Of a stretch of 64,000 nt of DNA, positions 1 through 7,540 are shown one piece after another. Numbering within the stretch: position 1 is the stretch's first letter; every line of letters starts with the position of its first letter. Under the pieces are notes generated by a model. The model searched no databases. It saw only the letters and a list, made by a program, of their open reading frames with translations, and had not been told where the DNA came from. Made by a program: the position numbers and the translations under genes. Source of the DNA: a virus. Where the stretch lies: IMG/VR virus record IMGVR_UViG_3300023109_000021, positions 1 to 64,000 of that record. The stretch is one strand, 5' to 3'.

Positions 1-515
1 ACTACACCACCTAAGGTATGAATTCTACTAGTTAATGTTGTATCACCTCCTGCGTTCTCTAAAGGACTCTTACCTATTCTTTCCCACACATCTTTACTGT
101 ACACTATACCTGAGTTACCCACTCCAGTTATAGCTGTAATACTAGGTTCATTATAGAAAACACCTGTTTCCCAATGAATAATGTTAGTATCCTCTTTCCA
201 ATGATTAGCTATATTCATTAGATGATTAGACATAGCTACATCATCATCATCCCATACAGCAATAAGATCTCCATTACATCTTTCAATAGCGTAGTTTTCT
301 TTCTCTCCTATTAAAGGAAAAGTTTCATCTAGGTTATATATAGTAACTTGTGGGTGATCAAAGATGAGTTTCTGCTCAGGATAGTCATTAACTATTATAA
401 GCTCACATCTATCTGCTGGATACTCTTGTATAAGAAAACTATGTAGAGCTTCCACTAACGTGTCCACTCTACCATAGGTTATACATTTACATGATATAAA
501 AGGAAGAAGTTTCAT
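1..515 (-). CDS. Family 2-like glycosyltransferase, N-terminal part (3' end beyond the left edge)
   Basis: The reading frame opens at an ATG at 515-513 and stays open to the window edge (about 171 codons). The N-terminus shows the GT-A pattern: a beta strand with CKCITYGRVDTLVEAL, then LIIVNDYP, and a WDDDD acidic motif near residue 92 that fits the metal/nucleotide-sugar DxD site. It would transfer a sugar from an activated nucleotide sugar to an unknown acceptor in the cytoplasm. Its ATG overlaps the stop of the gene upstream (TAATG), so it is the distal gene of this operon. A phage glycosyltransferase could modify virion proteins or host glycans; the target cannot be read from sequence. 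The fold call is fairly safe, the substrate is unknown. Confidence 0.75.
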   Translation of the reverse strand, partial: MKLLPFISCKCITYGRVDTLVEALHSFLIQEYPADRCELIIVNDYPEQKLIFDHPQVTIYNLDETFPLIGEKENYAIERCNGDLIAVWDDDDVAMSNHLMNIANHWKEDTNIIHWETGVFYNEPSITAITGVGNSGIVYSKDVWERIGKSPLENAGGDTTLTSRIHTLGGV

Positions 516-811
516 TACCAGACATGTATTACATCAAAAGGAGATACTAATAATACATCTAAGTCTTCACTCAATGGGATTAACATTGCTTCTTTTAGTT
601 TAGCAGGATCTACAAGAATGCGATCTCCACTTTTTACAATACTAACTGATTCACCTACATCATAAACTGTAAGCTTAGACATCTTTTTCAACATCTCTCT
701 TTGTAGTTCTTCTTTAGTAGCTGAATCAACTATAATTTTACTTTTCTCTTCTTTTTTAGGAACATTAACGTATATTCTATTTCCTAAAAGTTTTTTGTAC
801 GGTTTTGCCAT
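515..811 (-). CDS. GroES-like co-chaperonin candidate
   Basis: 98 residues. The layout resembles Hsp10/GroES: a first strand with GNRIYVNVP, a central VYDVGESVSIVKSGDRILVDP segment that matches the VGxxVKxGDxVLF region, and a C-terminal strand ending in LLVSPFDVIHVW like the EEVLIMSESDILAIV end of GroES. The middle section, where the mobile loop would lie, is more charged than usual. If correct it would cap the host GroEL and help fold capsid proteins, as T4 gp31 does. The gene sits between a short hypothetical gene and the glycosyltransferase. The match is by pattern only, so a structure prediction would decide. Confidence 0.5.
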   Translation of the reverse strand: MAKPYKKLLGNRIYVNVPKKEEKSKIIVDSATKEELQREMLKKMSKLTVYDVGESVSIVKSGDRILVDPAKLKEAMLIPLSEDLDVLLVSPFDVIHVW

Positions 812-812
812 T

Positions 813-1109
813 TTATTCTATGTTTGTTAGTTTTTTAAATCTTACTATATCTTCTCCATGTAAATAAGCTTCCGTTTGAAACACTTCAACCTTCTTCTTT
901 GTACCAATCACTTTGTTAGTCTTGGTGTTGATGTTAGGCACTTCTGTAACACGCTCATGCATGTCATCTAAGAGCACTACAATAGTGTCACTTGATGTTT
1001 GTACACTTCTAATTATCTTGTTTACATTAATACTATCAGTAAACTCTGCATATTCTACAGGGTCTGTACCTTCGATAGGTTCTTTTCTTGTGTAATAAAA
1101 TTGATTCAT
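813..1109 (-). CDS. Hypothetical protein, 98 residues
   Basis: No family recognised. The protein is small and charged, with no membrane segment or cysteine pair; the second half carries a lysine-rich stretch around KTNKVIGTKKKVEV. It lies 11 bases downstream of the thioredoxin gene and 1 base upstream of the GroES-like gene, so it is co-transcribed with them. The spacing on both sides supports it as a real gene. Confidence 0.6.
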   Translation of the reverse strand: MNQFYYTRKEPIEGTDPVEYAEFTDSINVNKIIRSVQTSSDTIVVLLDDMHERVTEVPNINTKTNKVIGTKKKVEVFQTEAYLHGEDIVRFKKLTNIE

Positions 1110-1120
1110 TGTTTTTGGTT

Positions 1121-1387
1121 TTATTTATTTTTCCACCTTACATCAGCGGCTAATTCATTTATAATATCTTCGTACTTCTTTAGAGATATAAGTCCAACTT
1201 CTCGATGAACTTCTTCACCCTCAATTTTAAATATCATAGCAGGTACACTTCTTACATTGTACTCTTTTGCTAAATCCATTTGTGTATCTATATCTACATT
1301 TGTAATACCTTTTACACCTTCTAAGGTTTTTGATAACATTTTACAAGGTCCACACCAAGTGGCACTAAATTTTAATACTTCAATCAT
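1121..1387 (-). CDS. Thioredoxin / glutaredoxin-like protein
   Basis: 88 residues with the classic active site WCGPCK at residues 11-16, after the strand IEVLKFSAT, and the cis-proline segment RSVPAMIFK. Slightly shorter than E. coli thioredoxin (about 109). The likely role is to return electrons to the phage ribonucleotide reductase encoded at 3312-6080. Its ATG overlaps the stop of the upstream HNH-like gene by four bases (ATGA), showing translational coupling. Confidence 0.92.
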   Translation of the reverse strand: MIEVLKFSATWCGPCKMLSKTLEGVKGITNVDIDTQMDLAKEYNVRSVPAMIFKIEGEEVHREVGLISLKKYEDIINELAADVRWKNK

Positions 1388-1794
1388 GAGAGATTATATT
1401 TTTTTAATAAGTGATTACGTCTTTTATTAACTTCATCATACCTATAGATATCTGCCTCTACATTAGCATGTTCGTCAACTGTCAAAAATATAATATTTTC
1501 TTCGTCCAACCTAATATCTGGATATTTATTTTTTGGTAGAATATGGTGAAAGTAAGTGCTAAGAGCTTCTGTTCCTAAATAAGTATTACTTACTTCAGAT
1601 CTGTGAGGTCTTTTACTCCACAAAGTTTTAAAAAATGTATGATCAGAATTTGGTTGGGATTTTCCAACACTAACCCTTTTTTTAAGAGCTAGTGTTGGTT
1701 TTTTAAATCCTTTGTTGACAGATAATTGTTTTCTAGGTTTATGTTGAAAGCAATACTCAGAGTTTGAGTTCTTTCCACAAACTAAACATTTCAT
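1384..1794 (-). CDS. Zinc-ribbon plus HNH-like nuclease (NinG-type layout)
   Basis: 136 residues. The N-terminus has a small metal-binding knuckle (CLVCGKNSNSEYCFQHK). The C-terminal half carries FHHILPK, then ENIIFLTVDEHANVE, which gives the H-H...N...H order of an HNH site. The architecture recalls the NinG/Rap group of phage recombination nucleases, which act on recombination intermediates; adjacency to recA (four-base overlap upstream) fits that role. A homing HNH endonuclease is the main alternative. The basic linker between the two parts (residues 20-65) is probably disordered. Confidence 0.6.
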   Translation of the reverse strand: MKCLVCGKNSNSEYCFQHKPRKQLSVNKGFKKPTLALKKRVSVGKSQPNSDHTFFKTLWSKRPHRSEVSNTYLGTEALSTYFHHILPKNKYPDIRLDEENIIFLTVDEHANVEADIYRYDEVNKRRNHLLKKYNLS

Positions 1795-2948
1795 AAATCA
1801 GATGCGTCAAATAAATCAGGTGATAATGTTTGAGGTGCAACAACATTTATATCCTTTGCTGCTTCATAATGTATACCATCATTACCGTTTTGCCCTATAA
1901 TATTCATTCTTTCATCATTTTCTACAATTGGTTCTGGTTCTACTTCAGATTCCTCTTCAATACCTTTAATTGCAGAAACTAATGTAGACTTTATTGTATC
2001 AAAAAAGTTTACATCTTCTAATACCATTTGTTTAAATTCTTCTAAGTCATATTTTACACCGTCAAATGTATATGTTTTACCATACTTACGACCTAGCTCA
2101 AAATCATGTAGCATTTGTAATGCTTCTCCTACTCTATCAATACCTATACCGTATATAATATCAAATTGATGCTTCTGGTATGGAGGTGTCATCTTGTTCT
2201 TTGTACATCTAACTTTAGTAATGTTACCGTACACATCTTGACCATCTTTTGCTAGTGACCTGCTAACTTCTATTCTTACATCAGAATAAAACTTTAGTGC
2301 ATGACCACCTTGTGTAGTTGTAGGATTACCAAACATAACACCAATCTTTTCTCTGTATTGAGATATTACTATAAGACATGTGTTTGTATTATGTGCAATA
2401 GACTTTAGTTTTGGGTAAGCGCTACTGTTCAATCTAGCTTTCTTACCTATTGCATGTTCTCCTACTTCTCCATCTAATACAGCTTTAGGTATTAACGATG
2501 AGTCTGAATCTATAATAATAAGATCCACCTCTCCAGATGACATTAACTCTACAGCAATGTTAAAACCTTCTTCTCCAGATGATGGTTGTGCAATTAACAT
2601 ACTTCCTGTGTCAACACCTAGAGCTTCAAAGTAATTTTTATCAACAGCATGTTCGCCATCAATATAAACCACTTTACCTCCTTTAGCTTGAGCGCTAGCT
2701 ACAGCATGTCCACATATAGTAGATTTACCTGTACCTTCCCAGCCCATAAGCTCGTACATTTTACCTTTTGCAAAACCACCTATCCCTAAGGTGATCCAAT
2801 CGAAACCTATTGATCCTGTACTAATCAGGTCATAGTCCCCTCCTGTTTTACTGTTTAAAGCTAATACAGTACCTTGACCGTATTGCTTGTTCAATTTTTC
2901 CAGCGCATCCTGGAACTTATTCCCTGTTTCTTTTAGCTTTTTTGCCAT
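1791..2948 (-). CDS. recA: RecA-family recombinase
   Basis: 385 residues. Walker A is at residues 69-77 (GWEGTGKST), followed by VVYIDGEHAVD with the catalytic glutamate region, the Walker B strand LIIIDSDSSLIP, and the loop region VISQYREKIG...TTQGGHALKFYSDVRIEV typical of bacterial RecA rather than T4 UvsX. The C-terminal tail (from about residue 315) is acidic and phage-specific. It would form filaments on single-stranded DNA and drive strand exchange during phage replication and repair. Transcription likely starts from the promoter at 2972-3002, just after a terminator that isolates it from the RNR side. Confidence 0.93.
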   Translation of the reverse strand: MAKKLKETGNKFQDALEKLNKQYGQGTVLALNSKTGGDYDLISTGSIGFDWITLGIGGFAKGKMYELMGWEGTGKSTICGHAVASAQAKGGKVVYIDGEHAVDKNYFEALGVDTGSMLIAQPSSGEEGFNIAVELMSSGEVDLIIIDSDSSLIPKAVLDGEVGEHAIGKKARLNSSAYPKLKSIAHNTNTCLIVISQYREKIGVMFGNPTTTQGGHALKFYSDVRIEVSRSLAKDGQDVYGNITKVRCTKNKMTPPYQKHQFDIIYGIGIDRVGEALQMLHDFELGRKYGKTYTFDGVKYDLEEFKQMVLEDVNFFDTIKSTLVSAIKGIEEESEVEPEPIVENDERMNIIGQNGNDGIHYEAAKDINVVAPQTLSPDLFDASDL

Positions 2949-2971
2949 ATTTAATTGTTTTTAATTATGTT

Positions 2972-3002
2972 CAAATATACAAAATTCCACTCTATTTTAC
3001 AA
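2972..3002 (-). promoter_or_regulatory. Bacteroidota-type promoter for recA
   Basis: Read on the minus strand: TTG at 3002-3000, a 20-base spacer, and TATATTTG at 2979-2972, matching the host consensus TTG...TAnnTTTG. The recA ATG lies at 2948, so the expected start of transcription leaves a leader of roughly 15-20 nt. A terminator sits immediately upstream (3004-3032), the usual arrangement between transcription units. Confidence 0.75.
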
Positions 3003-3003
3003 G

Positions 3004-3032
3004 CAAAAAAAAGCCTTAGATTACTCCAAGGC
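3004..3032 (-). terminator. Intrinsic terminator upstream of recA
   Basis: On the minus strand the stem GCCTTGGA / TCTAAGGC (arms at 3025-3032 and 3013-3020, one mismatch) with a GTAA loop is followed by eight T residues (3005-3012). It would end the transcript coming from 3067-3234. Confidence 0.8.
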
Positions 3033-3066
3033 CCTTCTTCACAATTAAAAAACAGAACAGAAAATT

Positions 3067-3234
3067 TTAATCCAACTCATCTCTGAGTTTTATATTACCT
3101 TTTATGGGTAAATCATATGGACAATGTCTGCAACTTCCACCACAACATGGCCCTCTATGAAGTAGATACTCGTTTGTAAAGTGAACTCTACCTTTTTCAA
3201 GGTAGTAATCACTATCCTTTATATCTCTTTTCAT
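3067..3234 (-). CDS. Small CCGGxCRHCPY protein (DUF5522-like)
   Basis: 55 residues. The central motif CCGGSCRHCPY with preceding HFTNEYLLHRG closely fits the short DUF5522 family found across Bacteroidota, whose function is unknown and which probably binds a metal through its cysteines and histidine. It lies between promoter 3239-3268 and terminator 3004-3032, so it may form its own transcription unit. A host-like single-gene cassette in a phage suggests recent capture from the host lineage. Confidence 0.75.
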   Translation of the reverse strand: MKRDIKDSDYYLEKGRVHFTNEYLLHRGPCCGGSCRHCPYDLPIKGNIKLRDELD

Positions 3235-3238
3235 TTTT

Positions 3239-3268
3239 CAAATGTATGAAATGTAAAATAAACCACAA
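3239..3268 (-). promoter_or_regulatory. Bacteroidota-type promoter for the DUF5522-like gene
   Basis: Minus strand: TTG at 3268-3266 (in a TTTTG run), a 19-base spacer, and TACATTTG at 3246-3239, a perfect TAnnTTTG. The ATG of the downstream gene starts only four bases after the -7 element, so the transcript would be leaderless or nearly so. Confidence 0.7.
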
Positions 3269-3311
3269 AATCTTATTGGAAGATTCTAAAGATTTATTAT
3301 CACTAATTTAG

Positions 3312-4937
3312 TTAGCCTTCACAACTTGCACACTCTAAAATATTACGTGCAAATGCTTGAGCTGAACTTTGACTAAACTGATAGTAAAGAGTCTTAACTC
3401 CTTCCTGGTGAGCATAAAGGTAAAGTTGATTTATATCTTTAGCAGGTACACTAGGATCTATCATAAGATTTAAACTCTGCGACTGATCAATAAACTTTTG
3501 TCTCTGAGCAGCTTGTAGTATTATTTCCTTAGGACTAATCTCTATAAAGGACTTAAACACTTTTTTAGTAGGAAACTTTAAATGCTGTACAGACCCATCC
3601 TTCTTTAAAATAGAATCCCAGGTCTTTTCGTTATTCATTTCATACTTTTCCAATTCAGCTTCTAAGAAAGGGTTCTTGTAAATAGTCTTAGACTTAGCAA
3701 GATCTTTAATAAAGTAATTAGACTTGATAGGCTCTATACCCATAGACACAGCACCGTGTATAAATGAACTAGACTTAGTAGGAGCAATGGCCATAAGAGT
3801 AGTGTTAGCATACCCTTCTCTAATTGATGTGTATCCTTTAGCATCGTGTAACCATTTAGAGGCAGCCTCACTTCTTTCTTTAATAGTACTAAAGATTTCA
3901 TGATTAATTTGCTTAGCTTCTAAAGATTCAAACTCTATAAGTTTTGACTGAAACAAAGAATGATATCCTAATACTCCTAGGCCTATAGCTCTGTGTTCTT
4001 TTGCAAACTTAAAAGCTCTTCGCATTCCTGGTAAGTGCTCTGCTTTTTTTATAAACTCATTCATTACAGCATTTAAGAACAAAACATAAGTTTCAACAGC
4101 GTCTGTCTTCTTTATTTCATCCCAATGCAATGCATTTATAGATCCTAAACAACAAACAAAGCTATGAAAGCTATCAGTTGGTAACTGTATCTCACTACAT
4201 AAGTTTGATGCAGTTATTTTATAACCAAGTTCCTCGTAAGGTGTATTCTTATTAGAATTATCAGAGAACATGATGTATGGAAATCCAAACTCATTACGTC
4301 TTTGTATAATCTTGGCCCATATCTTACGTTTCTCTTTACTACCAGACTTCATAGATTTTAACCAAGCGTCTGTAACAGTAATACCGTATTGTAAATTCTG
4401 AATAGGGTTACCTTCTGTACCTATGTCTAGAAATTCTTCTATATCATCATGCTCTACTGGTAAGTATACAGCACACGCTCCACGTCTAGCAGCAGATTGT
4501 TTACACACATCCACTACAGTGTCATACATTCTAGCATAGTGAATAGGTCCGTCTGCTTGACCTCCTGTACTAATAGATGATCCTCTAGGTCTTATGTTTC
4601 CTAGGTAAGCACTTGTACCTCCACCATATTTTGACATCATTCCTATCTCACGTCCTGCATTTAGTATGCTATCTAGTGTGTCATCCACATTAGATCCATA
4701 ACAACTAATGGGTAAACCTTTTGATTTACCAAAGTTGATCCATACAGGAGTTGACAAACTATAATATCCCTTTGCCATATAATCCTCAAACTTATGTGCA
4801 AAGTCTTTTATATTTAGATATTTCTCAGCAATATTTGCTATGTCTCTAATTCTTTGTTCAGGTTCCTCATCTAAGTATCCTCTGGACAAAAACTTTCTAC
4901 TGTCCTCGTTGAGCCAGTAATATCTTTTGTACTCCAT
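3312..4937 (-). CDS. nrdA: Ribonucleoside-diphosphate reductase, large subunit (class I)
   Basis: 541 residues, catalysing reduction of ribonucleotides to deoxyribonucleotides with the small subunit at 5100-6080. Visible landmarks are LPISCYG with the first redox cysteine, NLCSEI carrying the Asn/Cys/Glu catalytic set, CCLGS with the partner cysteine, TLYYQ with the tyrosine pair of the radical path, and a C-terminal CASC pair that thioredoxin reduces. It is shorter than cellular NrdA (about 700-760) because the N-terminal ATP-cone is missing, so dATP feedback through that domain is not expected. The start is set by homology of the N-terminus and an A-rich leader. Confidence 0.93.
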   Translation of the reverse strand: MEYKRYYWLNEDSRKFLSRGYLDEEPEQRIRDIANIAEKYLNIKDFAHKFEDYMAKGYYSLSTPVWINFGKSKGLPISCYGSNVDDTLDSILNAGREIGMMSKYGGGTSAYLGNIRPRGSSISTGGQADGPIHYARMYDTVVDVCKQSAARRGACAVYLPVEHDDIEEFLDIGTEGNPIQNLQYGITVTDAWLKSMKSGSKEKRKIWAKIIQRRNEFGFPYIMFSDNSNKNTPYEELGYKITASNLCSEIQLPTDSFHSFVCCLGSINALHWDEIKKTDAVETYVLFLNAVMNEFIKKAEHLPGMRRAFKFAKEHRAIGLGVLGYHSLFQSKLIEFESLEAKQINHEIFSTIKERSEAASKWLHDAKGYTSIREGYANTTLMAIAPTKSSSFIHGAVSMGIEPIKSNYFIKDLAKSKTIYKNPFLEAELEKYEMNNEKTWDSILKKDGSVQHLKFPTKKVFKSFIEISPKEIILQAAQRQKFIDQSQSLNLMIDPSVPAKDINQLYLYAHQEGVKTLYYQFSQSSAQAFARNILECASCEG

Positions 4938-4947
4938 GTTGATTTAT

Positions 4948-5088
4948 TTAAATTGTTCTGTTTCTTCTTTTACCGTCCCATTGGACTTTCTTGGATTTAC
5001 CCAACATTAAGAACTTAGAAACTCTTTTATTAAAGTTTCCTCTTTCTGTGTTAAGCTGAGTGTTACCATTAGTTTGCTCTGTTATCAT
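4948..5088 (-). CDS. Possible 46-residue basic protein between nrdB and nrdA
   Basis: An ATG at 5088 opens a 46-codon frame rich in Lys/Arg/Asn (for example KRVSKFLMLGKSKKVQWDGKRR). It fills the gap between nrdB (stop 5100) and nrdA (start 4937), where other gaps in this operon are only a few bases, which argues for a real gene. There is no recognisable domain. A nucleic-acid or nrd-associated role would be a guess. Confidence 0.4.
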   Translation of the reverse strand: MITEQTNGNTQLNTERGNFNKRVSKFLMLGKSKKVQWDGKRRNRTI

Positions 5089-5099
5089 TGTATTATTAT

Positions 5100-6080
5100 T
5101 TAAAATAGATCATCTTCAGTGATGCTCTTACTTTTCTTATTGTAGTCCACACTTTTCTTATAGAAGAAGTCTCCTTCTTTAGTCCCTGTAATTTCTATGT
5201 CAAACCACTTAGTTGATGATATCAGATCTTTATCTACATCAAATATAGAATCCATACCTATTTTTTCTAGAGAGTTGTTAAATCTGTTCATGATAAAGTG
5301 TTGTATTGTTTCTTTGGGTAGAAAACTAAGTTCTCCTTTCTCAAAGATCCAATCTAATATATCACACTCAGCAATATAAGCTTTCTTACAAGCTGAATAG
5401 ATTAAGTTCTCAAACTCTGCATCAAACCAATCAGGATTCTCTTTCTTAATGATGTTAATAATCTCAGCTCCAAAGTTACCGTGTATCTCTTCTTCCTTAC
5501 TAGTAGCCTCAACAACATTAGATATACCCTTGAGTACATTCTTTTCTTTGTTAAAGCTCATCATAATTAGAAACTGACTAAATAAACTTACGTGCTCTAT
5601 AAATAGTGAAAACAATAACACAGACTTAGTGTACATCTTATTATCTCTAGAGCGTGTACCATCTAGGTATTTATTTAAATACTTAAGTCTACCTTCTATT
5701 GCAGGAACTTCTATAACTTTCTGAAATTCTTTTTCAAGACCTAATATCCTTAATAATCTAGCATAAGCATCTTTGTGTCTTACCTCTGACTCAGCAAACG
5801 TCATTCCCACATCACCCACTTCTGTAATAGGCATACGTTTATACATATCAGCCCAGAACGTCTTTACATTAACTTCTATCTGTGCAATTGCAAGCATAGT
5901 CTTCTTAATAACATCACGCTCTTCAGGAGAGATTGTTACTTTAAAGTCTTGTATGTCTTCTGTAAAGTTGAATTCTGTATCAATCCAGTAGGAGTGTCTG
6001 ATAGCGTCTTTGTAGTCTAATAGTTGTGGGTACTCATAAGGTAGTATATTTACTCTACCTTTAAAGATGTCTTTATTCAT
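5100..6080 (-). CDS. nrdB: Ribonucleoside-diphosphate reductase, small subunit
   Basis: 326 residues. The motif ESEVRHKDAY (around residues 97-106) supplies a metal-binding Glu and His plus the Tyr that carries the stable radical at the usual spacing, and EEEIHGNFG gives the second Glu/His ligand pair. Membership of class I (di-metal, tyrosyl radical) is therefore well supported. It pairs with NrdA downstream, and the ATGA-style four-base overlap with the gene upstream shows operon organisation. Confidence 0.93.
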   Translation of the reverse strand: MNKDIFKGRVNILPYEYPQLLDYKDAIRHSYWIDTEFNFTEDIQDFKVTISPEERDVIKKTMLAIAQIEVNVKTFWADMYKRMPITEVGDVGMTFAESEVRHKDAYARLLRILGLEKEFQKVIEVPAIEGRLKYLNKYLDGTRSRDNKMYTKSVLLFSLFIEHVSLFSQFLIMMSFNKEKNVLKGISNVVEATSKEEEIHGNFGAEIINIIKKENPDWFDAEFENLIYSACKKAYIAECDILDWIFEKGELSFLPKETIQHFIMNRFNNSLEKIGMDSIFDVDKDLISSTKWFDIEITGTKEGDFFYKKSVDYNKKSKSITEDDLF

Positions 6081-6406
6081 ATTTCTAAGGGTTTACCGTT
6101 TTTATCTAGGTTTATTGATCTTAATCTTTCCTCTATTTCAAATTCCACCTTTAGTATTAAAGATATCTTTTCTTCTAGCTCGCTGTGTATAACATGACCT
6201 ACATATGGCATTATCTCAGTTAGGTTTGTTTCTACTCTAGGTATCCCACGAATAGTTGACACTTGTTTGTATCTAAAACCATCTACTTTTAAAAAGTCAG
6301 TAAATGCAACATTTAAAAATTGTACAACAGCTGGAACATCTATTACAAGTCCTCCACCCTCACAAATTAATTCATAAGAGTCATTAAATTCTTTTGCTGT
6401 TCTCAT
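6077..6406 (-). CDS. Hypothetical protein, 109 residues
   Basis: The frame is open further upstream to 6430, but the ATG at 6406 is preferred because it overlaps the stop of the upstream small gene as ATGA, the coupling pattern used throughout this operon. The protein contains GGGLVIDVPAVVQFLN and a charged C-terminal helix (EEKISLILKVEFEIEERLR). It is directly upstream of nrdB. No family is recognised. Confidence 0.55.
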   Translation of the reverse strand: MRTAKEFNDSYELICEGGGLVIDVPAVVQFLNVAFTDFLKVDGFRYKQVSTIRGIPRVETNLTEIMPYVGHVIHSELEEKISLILKVEFEIEERLRSINLDKNGKPLEI

Positions 6407-6570
6407 GACCATGTTATTGTTTGATACCAATAGGGACTAGAAGTCTTCTCAGGTTGTGTACCTAAGGGCTCTTTTTTCTCTGAAAGGTGTGTGATTAACA
6501 TTTCAGCCTCTTGGTCTGAAATTTGATTATCGGACAGCAAATCTACTATTATTTTTCCAATTGTTCTCAT
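6403..6570 (-). CDS. Hypothetical protein, 55 residues
   Basis: A short gene not obvious from length alone, but both ends overlap neighbours as ATGA: its ATG (6570-6568) overlaps the stop of 6567-6992 and its stop (6405-6403) overlaps the start of 6077-6406. The N-terminus is hydrophobic (TIGKIIVDLLSDNQ) and the tail is rich in Pro, Ser and Trp. Function unknown. Confidence 0.55.
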   Translation of the reverse strand: MRTIGKIIVDLLSDNQISDQEAEMLITHLSEKKEPLGTQPEKTSSPYWYQTITWS

Positions 6571-6992
6571 AATTCTTCATCTTTTTTTACACCTTCCACA
6601 ACTTCCTGATTCTCAGCAGCTGCAAGGTTTTCCTCAAGAAGAGGTAGAGCTATTTTCATTGCAGATACATCAAACTCTTTTCTGGTAGTATGTTTATTAA
6701 CGTCAACCTTTTCTTCTGTTCGAGCGTTAAATACATCTCCTAAGAACTTTTCATCTTTTACAACTATACTTATTAGCACACCTTGACTGTCTAGTATATC
6801 TAGTATATTTCTAGGAGCCTGTGATATAATGTTTTCTATTTGCTCGTCTGTAACTGTTGTATTAGCCATAGCCTGTTTAAAGTCATCATCATCCTTAAAG
6901 TTTTTTATATTAGTTGCTAATCTTTCTAAAAACCACTCTTTGATATATTTTGCAGCTCTTTTGTTTTCTTTTAAAATTTCAATTGTTTTCAT
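6567..6992 (-). CDS. Hypothetical protein, 141 residues
   Basis: A charged, mostly helical protein: an N-terminal Lys/Arg-rich helix (KENKRAAKYIKEWFLERL), a DDDDF acidic patch and an acidic C-terminal tail rich in Glu. There are no cysteines. It sits between two hypothetical genes with four-base overlaps on both sides, upstream of the RNR genes. The acidic tail could be a partner-binding or DNA-mimic element, but nothing in the sequence names a function. Confidence 0.6.
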   Translation of the reverse strand: MKTIEILKENKRAAKYIKEWFLERLATNIKNFKDDDDFKQAMANTTVTDEQIENIISQAPRNILDILDSQGVLISIVVKDEKFLGDVFNARTEEKVDVNKHTTRKEFDVSAMKIALPLLEENLAAAENQEVVEGVKKDEEL

Positions 6993-7540
6993 ACTAATTC
7001 AGTGTTTGTTATTAATTCAATGTTTAATGTTTCTTTTGCTATATCAAAACCATCCCATACTTCAAGATCTTTAGACCATTCAATGCCAATCTTATCTTCC
7101 CAATATTTAATCATATCTTCTGTTTTGTTAAAGATTCTATATTGCAAAGACACTTGATCTTTATGAAGGCCATTCTTTTTAATCTTTACTACTCTTGAGA
7201 ATGATTCTTGAAATTCGTTTGATGTTTCAGAATATTTACCTTCTTTAACAAGATTAAAATCTTCTTTAAAGTTAGAATTTAGTTTATATACTATTACTAC
7301 ATATCCATTTGGATAATCATAATCATCTATAACAGACTCTGTTCTATCATATTCATCATCTAGAAACTCTCTAAATTGCTCTATATCTTTAGGTAGAAAT
7401 AAAAGATATACAGAATCTGGGTATTGTATATCTCTATCTACATCACTAATATAGGCATTTACAAATCCATTATTTAATAATGAATCTTTTGGCACTTTTA
7501 GAGTGGGTACCATAAATATGCTTGTTATTGTTTTTTTCAT
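6989..7540 (-). CDS. Hypothetical protein, 183 residues
   Basis: Mixed alpha/beta character with strands such as SVYLLFLP and GYVVIVYKL and a long acidic loop (DDEYDRTESVIDDYDYP). There is no signal peptide, metal motif or NTP-binding motif. Its ATG overlaps the stop of the exonuclease gene by one base (TAATG), so it is expressed with it; a role in DNA metabolism is possible only by position. Confidence 0.6.
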   Translation of the reverse strand: MKKTITSIFMVPTLKVPKDSLLNNGFVNAYISDVDRDIQYPDSVYLLFLPKDIEQFREFLDDEYDRTESVIDDYDYPNGYVVIVYKLNSNFKEDFNLVKEGKYSETSNEFQESFSRVVKIKKNGLHKDQVSLQYRIFNKTEDMIKYWEDKIGIEWSKDLEVWDGFDIAKETLNIELITNTELV

